The notes: generated by a model not told the origin, from the sequence alone. Shown: positions 35,550-49,652, counted from the stretch's first letter. The stretch: 64,000 nt of DNA from Metaphire vulgaris (GCA_018105865.1 CM030840.1:5674140-5738139); one strand, 5' to 3'. Numbers and translations: made by a program.

Positions 35550-35782
35550 TTCTTCCTGCAAGCGTTATCAAGCACAGACAATGCAGGCGAATGTGATTTT
35601 TCGCTTTTATGCGACGCGCGCGGTGTTAACGGGTCACGTGCGCTCATTAGTATGCCAGCAACGGCGGACGGCCGGAGCCGGTCACGTGACCGAGTTACAC
35701 CGCCACCGTTGCGTATAAAAGTCGATGTTTTTTTTGTCGGTGCCTATTAACTGATTTCACTGTTTCCGTAGAACGAACGACG
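35550..35782. promoter_or_regulatory. Divergent H2A/H2B promoter, unit 1
   Basis: Towards H2A: TATAAAA at 35714-35720. Towards H2B: CATAAAA (minus strand) at 35605-35611. Two CACGTG E-boxes at 35635-35640 and 35683-35688 lie between them; the second is in the perfect palindrome CGGTCACGTGACCG (35679-35692). E-boxes bind bHLH-zip factors such as USF. Unit 1 has GACGGCCGGAGCC where the other units have GACGGCTTGAGCC. Confidence 0.85.
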
Positions 35783-36172
35783 ATGTCCGGTAGAGGCAAA
35801 GGTGGCAAAGTGAAGGGGAAGGCGAAGAGCCGTTCGTCTCGCGCAGGACTGCAGTTCCCGGTCGGACGAATCCATCGTCTGCTGCGCAAGGGTAACTACG
35901 CCGAGCGAGTTGGCGCAGGAGCGCCGGTCTATCTGGCCGCAGTGATGGAGTACCTGGCGGCCGAAGTGCTCGAGCTGGCAGGCAATGCGGCTCGCGACAA
36001 CAAGAAGACGCGAATAATCCCGCGTCACCTGCAGCTGGCAATACGGAACGACGAGGAGCTGAACAAACTGCTGTCGGGAGTGACTATCGCGCAGGGCGGT
36101 GTCCTGCCGAACATCCAGGCCGTCCTTCTGCCCAAAAAGACGCAGAAGGTCGGCGGATCGTCCGCCAAGTAG
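35783..36172 (+). CDS. H2A: Histone H2A, unit 1
   Basis: Core histone, 129 residues, canonical: [20 protein letters not shown], histone fold from [19 protein letters not shown], acidic-patch region with NDEELNKLL, and tail [14 protein letters not shown]. It ends without SQEY, so it is not H2A.X, and the body is not H2A.Z. Intronless. The TATA box lies 69 bp upstream of the ATG. The stem-loop is 29 bp after the stop, followed by TTTCAAAGGAAG. Confidence 0.98.
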   Translation: MSGRGKGGKVKGKAKSRSSRAGLQFPVGRIHRLLRKGNYAERVGAGAPVYLAAVMEYLAAEVLELAGNAARDNKKTRIIPRHLQLAIRNDEELNKLLSGVTIAQGGVLPNIQAVLLPKKTQKVGGSSAK

Positions 36173-36201
36173 ACGGTTGGCAAGGACGTCTCCTACGAAA
36201 C

Positions 36202-36217
36202 GGCTCTTTTCAGAGCC
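36202..36217 (+). terminator. Histone 3' stem-loop, H2A-1
   Basis: GGCTCTTTTCAGAGCC, followed by the purine-rich element CAAAGGAAGA. Confidence 0.95.
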
Positions 36218-36838
36218 ACAAATTTTTTCAAAGGAAGACCGATCGATCGTGTACTGTCCTTGTGTTTAGACGATGACCAAACATACTATAATGTACGTAG
36301 GGATTTCCGTGCTCGTTAGGCCAACGGTTTTCGAAAACCGTATTCGCCGTACTGTTGTCATTGGTAACCTTCCATAACGCCAATCCTAATGGTCGAAGGC
36401 AGGGTTTGATCGTACTCCAGATCCATAGCGCCACCGACAAATTTCAATTGCAAAGGTCACTAAATACTATTAAATACCTATATCCTAATTATTTGCCAGA
36501 TAGTCCTGTTGAGTTTAGTTTAGACGTGAGAAATTCATGCTTGGCGGAATTATCACTATTTCTAGGCATTATATGGAAGCCAAGGGAGCGTCTTAAACCG
36601 AACAGGAAAAATCATATACCATGCATACTGGACCAGTCCGACGCTTACACAGATTCGAAACCATGTCACGCACGGGTTTCTACCTACCTACAAACCTACA
36701 TATCTGCGCGCGCACACACACACGCACACACACACACACACAACAATCAATTTTGTTACTGAAGTAAAAAATATCACTTCTGACTCTGTAGGCATCATAG
36801 AACGGTACTGCAAATAGCGCCTCTGCGTGCTTGTCAGC
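36218..36838. other. H2A-H4 spacer, unit 1
   Basis: Non-coding. Contains the near-palindrome AACGGTTTTCGAAAACCGT at about 36322 and a (CA)n run at 36711-36742. The same spacer occurs in the other units at 42524-43141, 49136-49745 and 55759-56369, and as a remnant at 31843-32114. Confidence 0.8.
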
Positions 36839-37297
<459 letters not shown>

Positions 37298-37331
37298 ACA
37301 ACTGTCTGACGGTTCGACCCGCGCCACAAAC

Positions 37332-37347
37332 GGCCCTTTTCAGGGCC
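37332..37347 (+). terminator. Histone 3' stem-loop, H4-1
   Basis: GGCCCTTTTCAGGGCC: a compensated stem (C-G for T-A) compared with the other genes, followed by GACGAAGGAA. Confidence 0.95.
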
Positions 37348-37884
37348 ACTAAATCTTGACGAAGGAATATAAGTTGGGCATTGCATTGTCTTTTTTGTAC
37401 GTTCTTTGTCTTGAAACAATAGTTCGGTCTTGGTTGTTCTGTAGTAAACTTGTAAAAATGTATCGAACCATTTTCAAAGTCCAGTTGTACATCTTGACAC
37501 GGCATAAAATTTTAAGTAAATGTGTGTGTATAGCTTACACATTATTCGTACAATTTGACTATATTTTCGTCATTAAGCGTCAGTCTGTCCGCAGCCTGGC
37601 AGTGATGTTTCACGAGACCATATCGTTTCATGAAGAATAAACAAATAAATTATATATATGTGTGTATATATATATATATATATTATATATATATATATAG
37701 TCTGGCCAAACAACTTGCTAAAAGGCTGCTTTTTCTACTTCTGGTCCAAACTTTGGAAGTCTTAAAGTCTTTCCTCTGGCTGTTGGCTGTGGGATCCTTT
37801 AAAAGAAATTGCACAATTGCAGATATATAGGCAAAAACCATCTCTTCCAGTTTCCCCCACAGCTCTGCCTTCCTGTTTTCCAAC

Positions 37885-37923
<39 letters not shown>

Positions 37924-38580
37924 GTTGTAGTAGTAGTAGTGAGGTAGTAATGGTAGCGGTAGTATAGTAATGGCAGCAGTATAGTATGAATAGTAGTAGG
38001 TAGTTGTGGCAATCAAATTTTTAGCAGGACAACAGTAGTAACCGAGATTTCTACATTTATCATGCGCCTAACGACCATAGTCTCTAATTACACACGTAAT
38101 CGCTACAAGTTAGTGGCAGACGTTCGGAGGACGTCGGCGCTTTGGAAATTCAGTAATGAGAGTGACGCTGCCACAGAATCTGACTAAGCCTGCAAATTGT
38201 TCGTTGGAGTCGTCGACCATCGCGCCCACGATGGCACCGGAGGCGAATCGAGTCTCAAGGACAATCGAGTTCCCATATGGTGGTCAGAGCGGCGCCGGAA
38301 ATCTATGAAATGGACGCCGAGACCTGAATCGGGACAGAGATTTAAGGCGGCGGCGTGGAATATGTGAGGATTTGGTGTCGCCATCAGACGCCAACCGGTT
38401 CCGGTCGTTCGTTTCGACAGCTGCGATGTAGGTGCGACGCATTCAAGGCAACGCGGAGTCGATGCAGCGTCGGACAAGCGACCGGGTCGACGGGAAACAA
38501 GAAGCGATAGAACAGGCCCGAACGGCGCTTGCTATTCCGAACGGCGGAGAGCTCAACGACGTCCGCGCGCCCACACAAAA
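37348..38580. other. H4-H1 spacer, unit 1
   Basis: No gene. Holds a (TA)n run at about 37660-37700, where units 2-4 have (GA)n, and (AAT)n with (GTA)n at 37885-37945. Also a conserved region with GTTCGGAGGACGTCGGCGC near 38123 and a GC-rich stretch upstream of H1 (38480-38580). Confidence 0.75.
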
Positions 38581-38664
38581 AAGCGCACGCTCTCGCCTTG
38601 TCGCGCTCAGCTGCTACTGATACGATCACATCGCTACTGCTACTACTTACTACTACGACGAAGC
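38566..38664 (+). promoter_or_regulatory. H1 promoter and LINE target site, unit 1
   Basis: A TATA-like stretch is weak here (CCCACACAAAAAAGCGC; unit 3 has CCCATAAAAAGCGC at 51590). The 12-mer CCTTGTCGCGCT at 38596-38607 lies 57 bp before the ATG and is unoccupied. The same 12-mer in unit 4 holds a LINE. Position relative to the TATA-like element suggests it spans or lies next to the transcription start. Confidence 0.6.
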
Positions 38665-39465
38665 ATGTCCGACAGCGCAACAGCACCGGCCTCGACGGCC
38701 GACTCGGGCGCGGGAAAGACGGCGCCAAAGAGTCCGACGAAGAAACAACAGAAGGCAAAGGCGGCTGCGGCGGCCGCGTCGAAGAAGGGTCCGGCAGACC
38801 ATCCGAAGTACAGCGAAATGATACGCCAGGCGCTGACGACTCTGAAGGAACGCGGCGGTTCGTCGCGACAGGCAATCCTGAAGTACATCGTCAAGAACTT
38901 CAAGGTCGGAAGCGACGAGCACGTCGTCAACCAGCACCTGAAGAGTGCCCTTCGCGCCGGCGTCAAGAACGACAGCCTGAAGCAGTCGAAAGGATCGGGG
39001 GCGTCCGGCAGTTTCCGTCTTGGCGCAGCCGCCATCGAACAGGCTAAGAAGAAGGACAAGAAGAAGACCGTCGGTGCATCCGCCGCCGCCGGTAAGAAGC
39101 CGAAGGCTGCCGCCGCTGCCAAGAAACCGGCTGCTGCCAAGAAGACGGCTGTGGCGAAGTCTCCGAAGAAGGCCAAGAAGCCCATCGCCGCCGCTGCCAG
39201 CAAGAAAGCGAAGACGACGACCGGAGGCGACAAACCTACCAAGAAGGCGAAGGCAGACAAGCCGAAGAAAGCGAAAGCCACTTCCGCCGCTGCCAAGTCT
39301 CCGGCGAAGAAGACGACGGCAGCGAAGCCCTCGTCGGCCGCAGACAAGACCAAGAAGGTGGCAAAGAAGGCGGCCGCAAGCAAGAAGTCTGCCGGCGCCG
39401 CCAAGTCAAAGAAGTCGCCGGCTGCTGCGACCAAGAAGACGACAAAAGGGGCGCAGAAAGCTTGA
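38665..39465 (+). CDS. H1: Linker histone H1, unit 1
   Basis: Binds linker DNA at the nucleosome entry and exit. 266 residues: alanine/lysine-rich N-tail (1-44), winged-helix globular domain about 45-120 (DHPKYSEMIRQALTTLKERG, SSRQAILKYIV, SGSFRLG), then a long lysine/alanine/proline tail with SPKK motifs (AKSPKKAKK, about 158). Length and layout fit metazoan somatic H1. Intronless with the same stem-loop as the core histones, so it is replication-dependent. H1 is on the same strand as H3, H2A and H4. This is a full-length copy. Confidence 0.97.
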   Translation: MSDSATAPASTADSGAGKTAPKSPTKKQQKAKAAAAAASKKGPADHPKYSEMIRQALTTLKERGGSSRQAILKYIVKNFKVGSDEHVVNQHLKSALRAGVKNDSLKQSKGSGASGSFRLGAAAIEQAKKKDKKKTVGASAAAGKKPKAAAAAKKPAAAKKTAVAKSPKKAKKPIAAAASKKAKTTTGGDKPTKKAKADKPKKAKATSAAAKSPAKKTTAAKPSSAADKTKKVAKKAAASKKSAGAAKSKKSPAAATKKTTKGAQKA

Positions 39466-39519
39466 GAAGCCATTGTCGTCGTCGTCGTCAATCTGCTGTG
39501 ACCCAGCAGAAATTGAAAC

Positions 39520-39535
39520 GGCTCTTTTCAGAGCC
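39520..39535 (+). terminator. Histone 3' stem-loop, H1-1
   Basis: GGCTCTTTTCAGAGCC 54 bp after the H1 stop, followed by GCGAAGGG. Confidence 0.95.
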
Positions 39536-40584
<1,049 letters not shown>

Positions 40585-40618
40585 GTCATTGAAGCTGCGC
40601 TTCGGTCGGGAATGAAAC

Positions 40619-40634
40619 GGCTCTTTTCAGAGCC
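40619..40634 (+). terminator. Histone 3' stem-loop, H3-1
   Basis: GGCTCTTTTCAGAGCC, then GCAAAGGAA. Confidence 0.95.
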
Positions 40635-41104
40635 ACAAAATCGTATGCAAAGGAATTACGCGACCTCGCAAGCGATGGAGATAGACGCCCGTGTTGTGGG
40701 TAATAATGGGGTGGGACCGTGCACCACATGTCACAATCGTCTAAAATTCTCACAATCAATCTTGATGTCCACTACCACTAGAATCGTAGTTCCTCGCAAT
40801 TCATAACCATTATTATTATTATTATTATTATTATTGTCGTCGAGTATCATACACACTCGTCGTCTTCAGTAGTGGCAGGATCAGCTAAAATGGCCGCACC
40901 AAGTAACTCGTCGTGGCATATACCACACGCTCGCTCGCACCACTCTACTTGCAACCGCCAACGACCCACACCGGTGGTATGTCGAGGGTAGCACCGAAGA
41001 GGCGCTATAGAAGAGCTTCTGTCGTTAGTCCGACGTCTACAGCTAGTGCCAGGAGGACCACCACGAGGCAACTTCGACTGTAACTACGAAGGGGGACAAA
41101 TAAA

Positions 41105-41320
41105 CAGGGCCATATTAAGGCCGGGGCTGAGGGGCTATAGGCCCACCGATTTTCCATCTTTTTGCTTGAGTTGTGAGCACGTTTTGCAAGCGAGATAACC
41201 TTTTGCTCGTCGCCACTCGCCAGCACGATTTGTAAGGAGACAACCTTTTTGGCTTGTCGGAGATTTTCAGTATAGGCGACGGCCTTTTTTTCTCAGCCCC
41301 CGGACCTTAATCCGGCCCTG
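41105..41320. mobile_element. MITE in H3-H2B spacer, unit 2
   Basis: Same element and same left-flank change (CAAATAAA) as unit 1; right flank CAACTAAC. Several one- to few-base indels against unit 1. Confidence 0.85.
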
Positions 41321-41417
41321 CAACTAACCACAAAGGCTAGACTAGAAACACACACATTACTGCCAGCGGCATATGGCTACGACTGTCGTATCATAATTCC
41401 TCTGTTATGAAGTGAGT

Positions 41418-41433
41418 GGCTCTGAAAAGAGCC
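41418..41433 (-). terminator. Histone 3' stem-loop, H2B-2
   Basis: Minus-strand GGCTCTTTTCAGAGCC, intact. Confidence 0.95.
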
Positions 41434-41481
41434 GTTTAGAGAAGCAAGCTCGACGCCGGCGACCACGAAGCGCCCACACGT

Positions 41482-41853
41482 CTACTTGGAGCTCGTGTAC
41501 TTGGTGACGGCCTTCGTTCCCTCCGACACGGCGTGCTTGGCCAACTCGCCCGGCAACAGCAGCCGGACGGCAGTCTGAATTTCGCGACTCGTTATCGTCG
41601 ACCGACGGTTGTAGTGCGCCAGGCGACTCGACTCGGCCGCGATACGCTCGAAGATGTCGTTCACGAACGAGTTCATGATCGACATGGCCTTCGACGAGAT
41701 CCCCGTGTCCGGGTGCACCTGCTTCAGCACCTTGTAGATGTAGATGGCGTACGACTCGCGTCGGCGCCTCTTCCTCTTCTTCTCGCCCGCCCGAGCGGCT
41801 TTCGCCTTCGACGCGGCCTTCTTCGCTCCTTTCGACGCTGGTTTAGGCGGCAT
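41482..41853 (-). CDS. H2B: Histone H2B, unit 2
   Basis: Protein identical to H2B-1 (123 residues). The in-frame upstream ATG (MQEE extension, from 41865) is kept. Fully intact copy with stem-loop. Confidence 0.97.
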   Translation of the reverse strand: MPPKPASKGAKKAASKAKAARAGEKKRKRRRRESYAIYIYKVLKQVHPDTGISSKAMSIMNSFVNDIFERIAAESSRLAHYNRRSTITSREIQTAVRLLLPGELAKHAVSEGTKAVTKYTSSK

Positions 41854-42572
<719 letters not shown>

Positions 42573-43002
42573 TAGACGATGACCAAACATACTATTATGT
42601 ACGTAGGGATTTCCGTGCTCGTTAGGCCAACGGTTTTCGAAAACCGTATTCACCGTACTGTTGTCATTGGTAACCTTCCATAACGCCAATCCTAATGGTC
42701 GAAGGCAGGGTTTGATGGTACTCCAGATCCATAGCGCCACCGACAAATTTCAATTGCAAAGGTCACTAAATACTATTAAATACCTATATCATAATTATTT
42801 GCCAGATAGTCCTGTTGAGTTTAGTTTAGACGTGAGAAATTCATGCTTGGCGGAATTATCACTATTTCTAGGCATTATATGGAAGCCAAGGGAGCGTCTT
42901 AAACCGAACAGGAAAAATCATATACCATGCATACTGGACCAGTCCGACGCTTAAACAGATTCGAAACCATGTCACGCACGGGTTTCTACCTACCTACATA
43001 TC

Positions 43003-43045
<43 letters not shown>

Positions 43046-43215
43046 CAATCAATTTTGTTACTGAAGTAAAAAATATCACTTCTGACTCTGTAGGCATCAT
43101 AGAACGGTACTGCAAATAGCGCCTCTGCGTGCTTGTCAGCGATTGGCTGATCGGTGCTGCAAAGATTGGGGTCGTCTGACGCGTCCGCGCTTCGGACGTC
43201 GGCGTTTCAATATAA

Positions 43216-43599
<384 letters not shown>

Positions 43600-43633
43600 A
43601 CAACTGTCTGACGGTTCGACCCGCGCCACAAAC

Positions 43634-43649
43634 GGCCCTTTTCAGGGCC
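43634..43649 (+). terminator. Histone 3' stem-loop, H4-2
   Basis: GGCCCTTTTCAGGGCC, intact, then GACGAAGGAA. Confidence 0.95.
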
Positions 43650-43952
43650 ACTAAATCTTGACGAAGGAATTGAAATTTGGGCATTGCATTGTCTTTTTTG
43701 TACGTTCTTTGTCTTGAAACAATAGTTCGGTCTTGGTTGTTCTGTAGTAAACTTGTAAAATGTATCGAACCATTTTGAAAGTCCAGTTGTCCATCTTGAC
43801 ACGGCATAAAATTTTAAGTAAATGTGTGTGTATAGCTTTGACATTATTCGTACAATTTGACTATATTTTAGTCATTAAGAGTCAGTCTGTCCGCAGCCTG
43901 GCAGTGATGTTTCACGAGACCATATCGTTTCATGAAGAATAAACAAATAAAT

Positions 43953-43954
<2 letters not shown>

Positions 43955-43983
<29 letters not shown>

Positions 43984-44235
43984 TATATAGAGCTATTTAC
44001 TGCATATATAGATATTCAACAAACTAATTAATTTGATGTCCAAATCTGTCCCAGTCTGGCCAAACAACTTGCTAAAAGGCTGATTTTTCTACTTCTGGTC
44101 CAAACTTTGGAAGTCTTAAAAGTCTTTCCCTGGCTGTTGGCTGTGGGATCCTTTAAAAGAAATTGCACAATTGCAGATATATAGGCAAAACCATCTCTTC
44201 CAGTTTCCCACAGCTCTGCCTTCCTGTTTTCCAAC

Positions 44236-44280
<45 letters not shown>

Positions 44281-44289
44281 TAATAATAA

Positions 44290-44330
<41 letters not shown>

Positions 44331-44335
44331 AGGTA
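43955..44335. repeat. Microsatellites of the H4-H1 spacer, unit 2
   Basis: (GA)n of about 11 units at 43961-43982, and (AAT)n followed by (AGT)n at 44235-44330. Lengths differ strongly from units 1, 3 and 4. Confidence 0.9.
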
Positions 44336-45053
44336 GTAATGGTAGCGGTAATATAGTAATGGCAGCAGTATAGTATTAATAGTAGTAGGTAGTTGTTGGC
44401 AATCAAATTTTTAGCAGGACAACAGTAGTAACCGAGATTTCTACATTTATCATGCGCCTAACGACCATAGTCTCTAATTACACACGTAATCGCTACAAGT
44501 TAGTGGCAGACGTTCGGAGGACGTCGGCGCTTTGGAAATTCAGTAATGAGAGTGACGCTGCCACAGAATCTGACTAAGCCTGCAAATTGTTCGTTGGAGT
44601 CGTCGACCATCGGGCCCACGATGGCACCGGAGGCGAATCGAGTCTCAAGGACAATCGAGTTCCCATATGGTGGTCAGAGCGGCGCCGGAAATCTATGAAA
44701 TGGACGCCGAGACCTGAATCGGGACAGAGATTTAAGGCGGCGGCGTGGAATATGTGACGGATTTGGTGTCGCCATCAGACGCCAACCGGTTCCGGTCGTT
44801 CGTTTCGACAGCTGCGATGTAGGTGCGACGCATTCAAGGCAACGCGGAGTCGATGCAGCGTCGGACAAGCGACCGGGTCGACGGGAAACAAGAAGCGATA
44901 GAACAGGCCCGAACGGCGCTTGCTATTCCGAACGCCGGAGAGCTCAACGACGTCCGCGCGCCCACACAAAAGCGCACGCTCTCGCCTTGTCGCGCTCAGC
45001 TGCTACTGATACGATCACATCACTACTGCTACTACTTACTGCTACGACGAAGC

Positions 45054-45853
45054 ATGTCTGACAGCGCAACAGCACCGGCCTCGACGGCCGACTCGGGTGC
45101 GGGAAAGACGGCGCCAAAGAGTCCGACGAAGAAACAACAGAAGGCAAAGGCGGCTGCGGCGGCCGCGTCGAAGAAGGGTCCGGCAGACCATCCGAAGTAC
45201 AGCGAAATGATACGCCAGGCGCTGACGACTCTGAAGGAACGCGGCGGTTCGTCGCGACAGGCAATCCTGAAGTACATCGTGAAGAACTTCAAGGTCGGAA
45301 GCGACGAGCACGTCGTCAACCAGCACCTGAAGAGTGCCCTTCGCGCCGGCGTCAAGAACGACAGCCTGAAGCAGTCGAAAGGATCGGGGCGTCCGGCAGT
45401 TTCCGTCTTGGCGCAGCCGCCATCGAACAGGCTAAGAAGAAGGACAAGAAGAAGACCGTCGGTGCATCCGCCGCCGCCGGTAAGAAGCCGAAGGCTGCCG
45501 CCGCTGCCAAGAAACCGGCTGCTGCCAAGAAGACGGCTGTGGCGAAGTCTCCGAAGAAGGCCAAGAAGCCCATCGCCGCCGCTGCCAGCAAGAAAGCGAA
45601 GACGACGACCGGAGGCGACAAACCTACCAAGAAGGCGAAGGCAGACAAGCCGAAGAAAGCGAAAGCCACTTCCGCCGCTGCCAAGTCTCCGGCGAAGAAG
45701 ACGACGGCAGCGAAGCCCTCGTCGGCCGCAGACAAGACCAAGAAGGTGGCAAAAAAGGCGGCCGCAAGCAAGAAGTCTGCCGGCGCCGCCAAGTCAAAGA
45801 AGTCGCCGGCTGCTGCGACCAAGAAGACGACAAAAGGGGCGCAGAAAGCTTGA
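45054..45853 (+). pseudogene. H1: Histone H1, unit 2, frameshifted at codon 111-112
   Basis: The N-tail and most of the globular domain match H1-1 up to LKQSKGSG. There GGGGG became GGGG (45386-45389). The wrong frame stays open for a long arginine/proline-rich stretch. The normal C-terminal tail continues in another frame to TGA at 45851-45853. If real, the product loses its lysine-rich tail. The stem-loop at 45910 is intact. A homopolymer error is possible. Confidence 0.85.
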
Positions 45854-45909
45854 GAAGCCATTGTCGTCGTCGTCGTCGTCAATCTGCTGTGACCAGCAGA
45901 AATTGAAAC

Positions 45910-45925
45910 GGCTCTTTTCAGAGCC
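45910..45925 (+). terminator. Histone 3' stem-loop, H1-2
   Basis: GGCTCTTTTCAGAGCC, intact. Confidence 0.95.
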
Positions 45926-46099
45926 ACTATTTCATGCGAAGGGTTTAAACGTACGCAATGGCCTCTTGTCCTTTGCGACTTACTTCCAGACAGACAGACA
46001 TACAGACAGGTGGACCGATGGTGGACTGTGTTTTCCCTAGACGACATCTGTCGGCATCCCCCTGCCACGAGAACGTTGGCGCTGCACAAATCGCAATGT

Positions 46100-46102
46100 T
46101 AC

Positions 46103-46159
<57 letters not shown>

Positions 46160-46290
46160 GAACAACAACAACAACTACTACTACTACTACTACTACTAAA
46201 TAGCAATAATAAATGATAATAGTAATAGTAATAAATAGTAATATTAACTATATTATTAGCGACTCTGGTTAGTAAAACGAGGAAAGTAAG
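46100..46290. repeat. (AAT)n-rich insertion in H1-H3 spacer, unit 2
   Basis: (AAT)n, then ACAACAACAACTACTACT and AATAGTAAT-type sequence, between GCACAAATCGCAATGT and GTAAGAGGCGATACACAG. Absent from unit 1 (39705), present in unit 3 (52731-52920). A (TCTG)n tract follows at 46408-46461. Confidence 0.9.
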
Positions 46291-46406
46291 AGGCGATACA
46301 CAGATTACAATCATTATGACATTATAAATACAACTATTTAGCGTCGCGATTGTAATTTTCGGTCCCTAAACACACCAACACTGCGATCAAGCAAGAGTTA
46401 ATTGAA

Positions 46407-46461
<55 letters not shown>

Positions 46462-46668
46462 GGTGCGGCGCTAGAGAAATTAGTTTAACGGACAAGATTC
46501 ACGCGGCGGCCGTAACCGCCCCCCGGGCCACAGCCGGCGCAGAAAACCCGTCCGCGAACTCAAGAAGAGACCGTCCGAATTCTGCTTCGATTTCGGATCA
46601 GAATGGACCAATCAAACGCTAGCTCGTAGCTTGCCGGCCTATAAGACCGCAGCCTCTGGCGCGCGTAG

Positions 46669-47187
<519 letters not shown>

Positions 47188-47190
47188 AAC

Positions 47191-47206
47191 GGCTCTTTTC
47201 AGAGCC
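47191..47206 (+). terminator. Histone 3' stem-loop, H3-2
   Basis: GGCTCTTTTCAGAGCC, intact, 3 bp after the read-through stop. Confidence 0.95.
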
Positions 47207-47683
47207 ACAAAATCGTATGCAAAGGAACTACGCGACCTCGCAAGCGACGGAGATAGACGCCCGTGTTGTGGGTAATAATGGGGTGGGACCGTGCACCACA
47301 TGTCACACTCGTCTAAAATTCTCACAATCAATCTTGATGTCCACTCCCACTAGAATCGTAGTTCCTCGCAATTCATAACCATTATTATTATTAGTATTAT
47401 TATTATTGTTGTCGTCGAGTATCATACACACTCGTCGTCTTCAGTAGTGGCAGCATCAGCTAAAATGGCCGCACCAAGTAACTCGTCGTGGCATATACCA
47501 CACGCTCGCTCGCACCACTCTACTTGCAACCGCCAACGACCCACACCGGTGGTATGTCGAGGGTAGCACCGAAGAGGGCGCTATAGAAGAGCTTCTGTCG
47601 TTAGTCCGACGTCTGCAGCTACAGCTAGTGCGGGGACCACCACGAGGCAACTTCGACTGTAACTACGAAGGGGCACAACTAAC

Positions 47684-47926
47684 CAGGGCCATATTAAGGC
47701 CGGGGCTGAGGGGGCTGTAGCCCCCGCCCACCATGAAAAATAGGCCCACCGACTTTCCATCTTTGCTTGTGAGTTGTGAGCACGTTTTGCAAGCGAGATA
47801 ACCTGTTTTTTGGCTCGTCGCCAGCACGATCTGTAAGGGAGACAACCTGTTTTGGCTTGTCGGAGATTTTCAGTATAGGCGACGGCCTTTTTTTTCCTCA
47901 GCCCCCCGGACCTTAATCCGGCCGTG
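47684..47926. mobile_element. MITE in H3-H2B spacer, unit 3, perfect 8-bp TSD
   Basis: Same element as units 1, 2 and 4. Here both flanks are CAACTAAC (47676-47683 and 47927-47934), which proves an 8-bp duplication. It has an extra GTAGCCCCCGCCCACCATGA-type segment absent from units 1 and 2. Confidence 0.9.
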
Positions 47927-48026
47927 CAACTAACCATAAAGTCTAGACTAGAAACACACACATTACTACTGCCAGCGGCATATGGCTACGACTGTCGTGT
48001 CATAATTCCTCTGTTATGAAGTGAGT

Positions 48027-48042
48027 GGCTCTGAAAAGAGCC
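48027..48042 (-). terminator. Histone 3' stem-loop, H2B-3
   Basis: Minus-strand GGCTCTTTTCAGAGCC, intact. Confidence 0.95.
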
Positions 48043-48094
48043 GTTTAGAGAAGCAAGCTCGACGCCGGCGACCACGAAGCGCCCACACACACGT

Positions 48095-48466
48095 CTACTT
48101 GGAGCTCGTGTACTTGGTGACGGCCTTCGTTCCCTCCGACACGGCGTGCTTGGCCAACTCGCCCGGCAACAGCAGCCGGACGGCAGTCTGAATTTCGCGA
48201 CTCGTTATCGTCGACCGACGGTTGTAGTGCGCCAGGCGACTCGACTCGGCCGCGATACGCTCGAAGATGTCGTTCACGAACGAGTTCATGATCGACATGG
48301 CCTTCGACGAGATCCCCGTGTCCGGGTGCACCTGCTTCAGCACCTTGTAGATGTAGATGGCGTACGACTCGCGTCGGCGCCTCTTCCTCTTCTTCTCGCC
48401 CGCCCGAGCGGCTTTCGCCTTCGACGCGGCCTTCTTCGCTCCTTTCGACGCTGGTTTAGGCGGCAT
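48095..48466 (-). CDS. H2B: Histone H2B, unit 3
   Basis: Protein identical to H2B-1. Upstream in-frame ATG kept (48478). Intact. Confidence 0.97.
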   Translation of the reverse strand: MPPKPASKGAKKAASKAKAARAGEKKRKRRRRESYAIYIYKVLKQVHPDTGISSKAMSIMNSFVNDIFERIAAESSRLAHYNRRSTITSREIQTAVRLLLPGELAKHAVSEGTKAVTKYTSSK

Positions 48467-48699
48467 TTCTTCCTGCAAGCGTTATCAAGCGCAGACAATG
48501 CAGGCGAATGTGATTTTTCGCTTTTATGCGACGCGCGCGGTGTTAACGGGTCACGTGCGCTCATTAGTATGCCAGCAACGGCGGACGGCTTGAGCCGGTC
48601 ACGTGACCGAGTTACACCGCCACCGTTGCGTATAAAAGTCGATGTTTTTTTTGTCGGTGCCTATTAACTGATTTCACTGTTTCCGTAGAACGAACGACG
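48467..48699. promoter_or_regulatory. Divergent H2A/H2B promoter, unit 3
   Basis: Same as unit 2: TATAAAA for H2A at 48631-48637, both CACGTG boxes. Confidence 0.85.
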
Positions 48700-49089
48700 A
48701 TGTCCGGTAGAGGCAAAGGTGGCAAAGTGAAGGGGAAGGCGAAGAGCCGTTCGTCTCGCGCAGGACTGCAGTTCCCGGTCGGACGAATCCATCGTCTGCT
48801 GCGCAAGGGTAACTACGCCGAGCGAGTTGGCGCAGGAGCGCCGGTCTATCTGGCCGCAGTGATGGAGTACCTGGCGGCCGAAGTGCTCGAGCTGGCAGGC
48901 AATGCGGCTCGCGACAACAAGAAGACGCGAATAATCCCGCGTCACCTGCAGCTGGCAATACGGAACGACGAGGAGCTGAACAAACTGCTGTCGGGAGTGA
49001 CTATCGCGCAGGGCGGTGTCCTGCCGAACATCCAGGCCGTCCTTCTGCCCAAAAAGACGCAGAAGGTCGGCGGATCGTCCGCCAAGTAG
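48700..49089 (+). CDS. H2A: Histone H2A, unit 3
   Basis: 129 residues, identical to H2A-1. Intact with a normal stem-loop. Confidence 0.98.
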   Translation: MSGRGKGGKVKGKAKSRSSRAGLQFPVGRIHRLLRKGNYAERVGAGAPVYLAAVMEYLAAEVLELAGNAARDNKKTRIIPRHLQLAIRNDEELNKLLSGVTIAQGGVLPNIQAVLLPKKTQKVGGSSAK

Positions 49090-49119
49090 ACGGTTGGCAA
49101 GGACGTCTCCCTACGAAAC

Positions 49120-49135
49120 GGCTCTTTTCAGAGCC
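49120..49135 (+). terminator. Histone 3' stem-loop, H2A-3
   Basis: GGCTCTTTTCAGAGCC, intact. Confidence 0.95.
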
Positions 49136-49615
49136 ACAAATTTTTTCAAAGGAAGACCGATCGATCGTGTACTGTCCTTGTGTTTAGACGATGACCAAAC
49201 ATACTATTATGTACGTAGGGATTTCCGTGCTCGTTAGGCCAACGGTTTTCGAAAACCGTATTCACCGTACTGTTGTCATTGGTAACCTTCCATAACGCCA
49301 ATCCCTAATGGTCGAAGGCAGGGTTTGATGGTACTCCAGATCCATAGCGCCACCGACAAATTTCAATTGCAAAGGTCACTAAATACTATTAAATACCTAT
49401 ATCATAATTATTTGCCAGATAGTCCTGTTGAGTTTAGTTTAGACGAGAAATTCATGCTTGGCGGAATTATCACTATTTCTAGGCATTATATGGAAGCCAA
49501 GGAGCGTCTTAAACCGAACAGGAAAAATCATATACCATGCATACTGGACCAGTCCGACGCTTAAACAGATTCGAAACCATGTCACGCACGGGTTTTCTAC
49601 CTACCTACATATCTG

Positions 49616-49652
<37 letters not shown>

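Noticed and set aside
35229..35750. 173-codon frame opposite H2B in every unit
   Set aside because: Antisense shadow of H2B, kept only because H2B is conserved; arginine/leucine-rich with no recognisable domain.
38643..39491. 282-codon antisense frame opposite H1 (also 51659-52507)
   Set aside because: A shadow of the AAG/GCC-rich H1 coding sequence. It is broken in unit 2 and has no domain.
44823..46040. 405-codon frame over H1 of unit 2
   Set aside because: It joins the H1 upstream region, the true N-terminal part of H1 and then the wrong frame after the one-base deletion. Not a separate gene.
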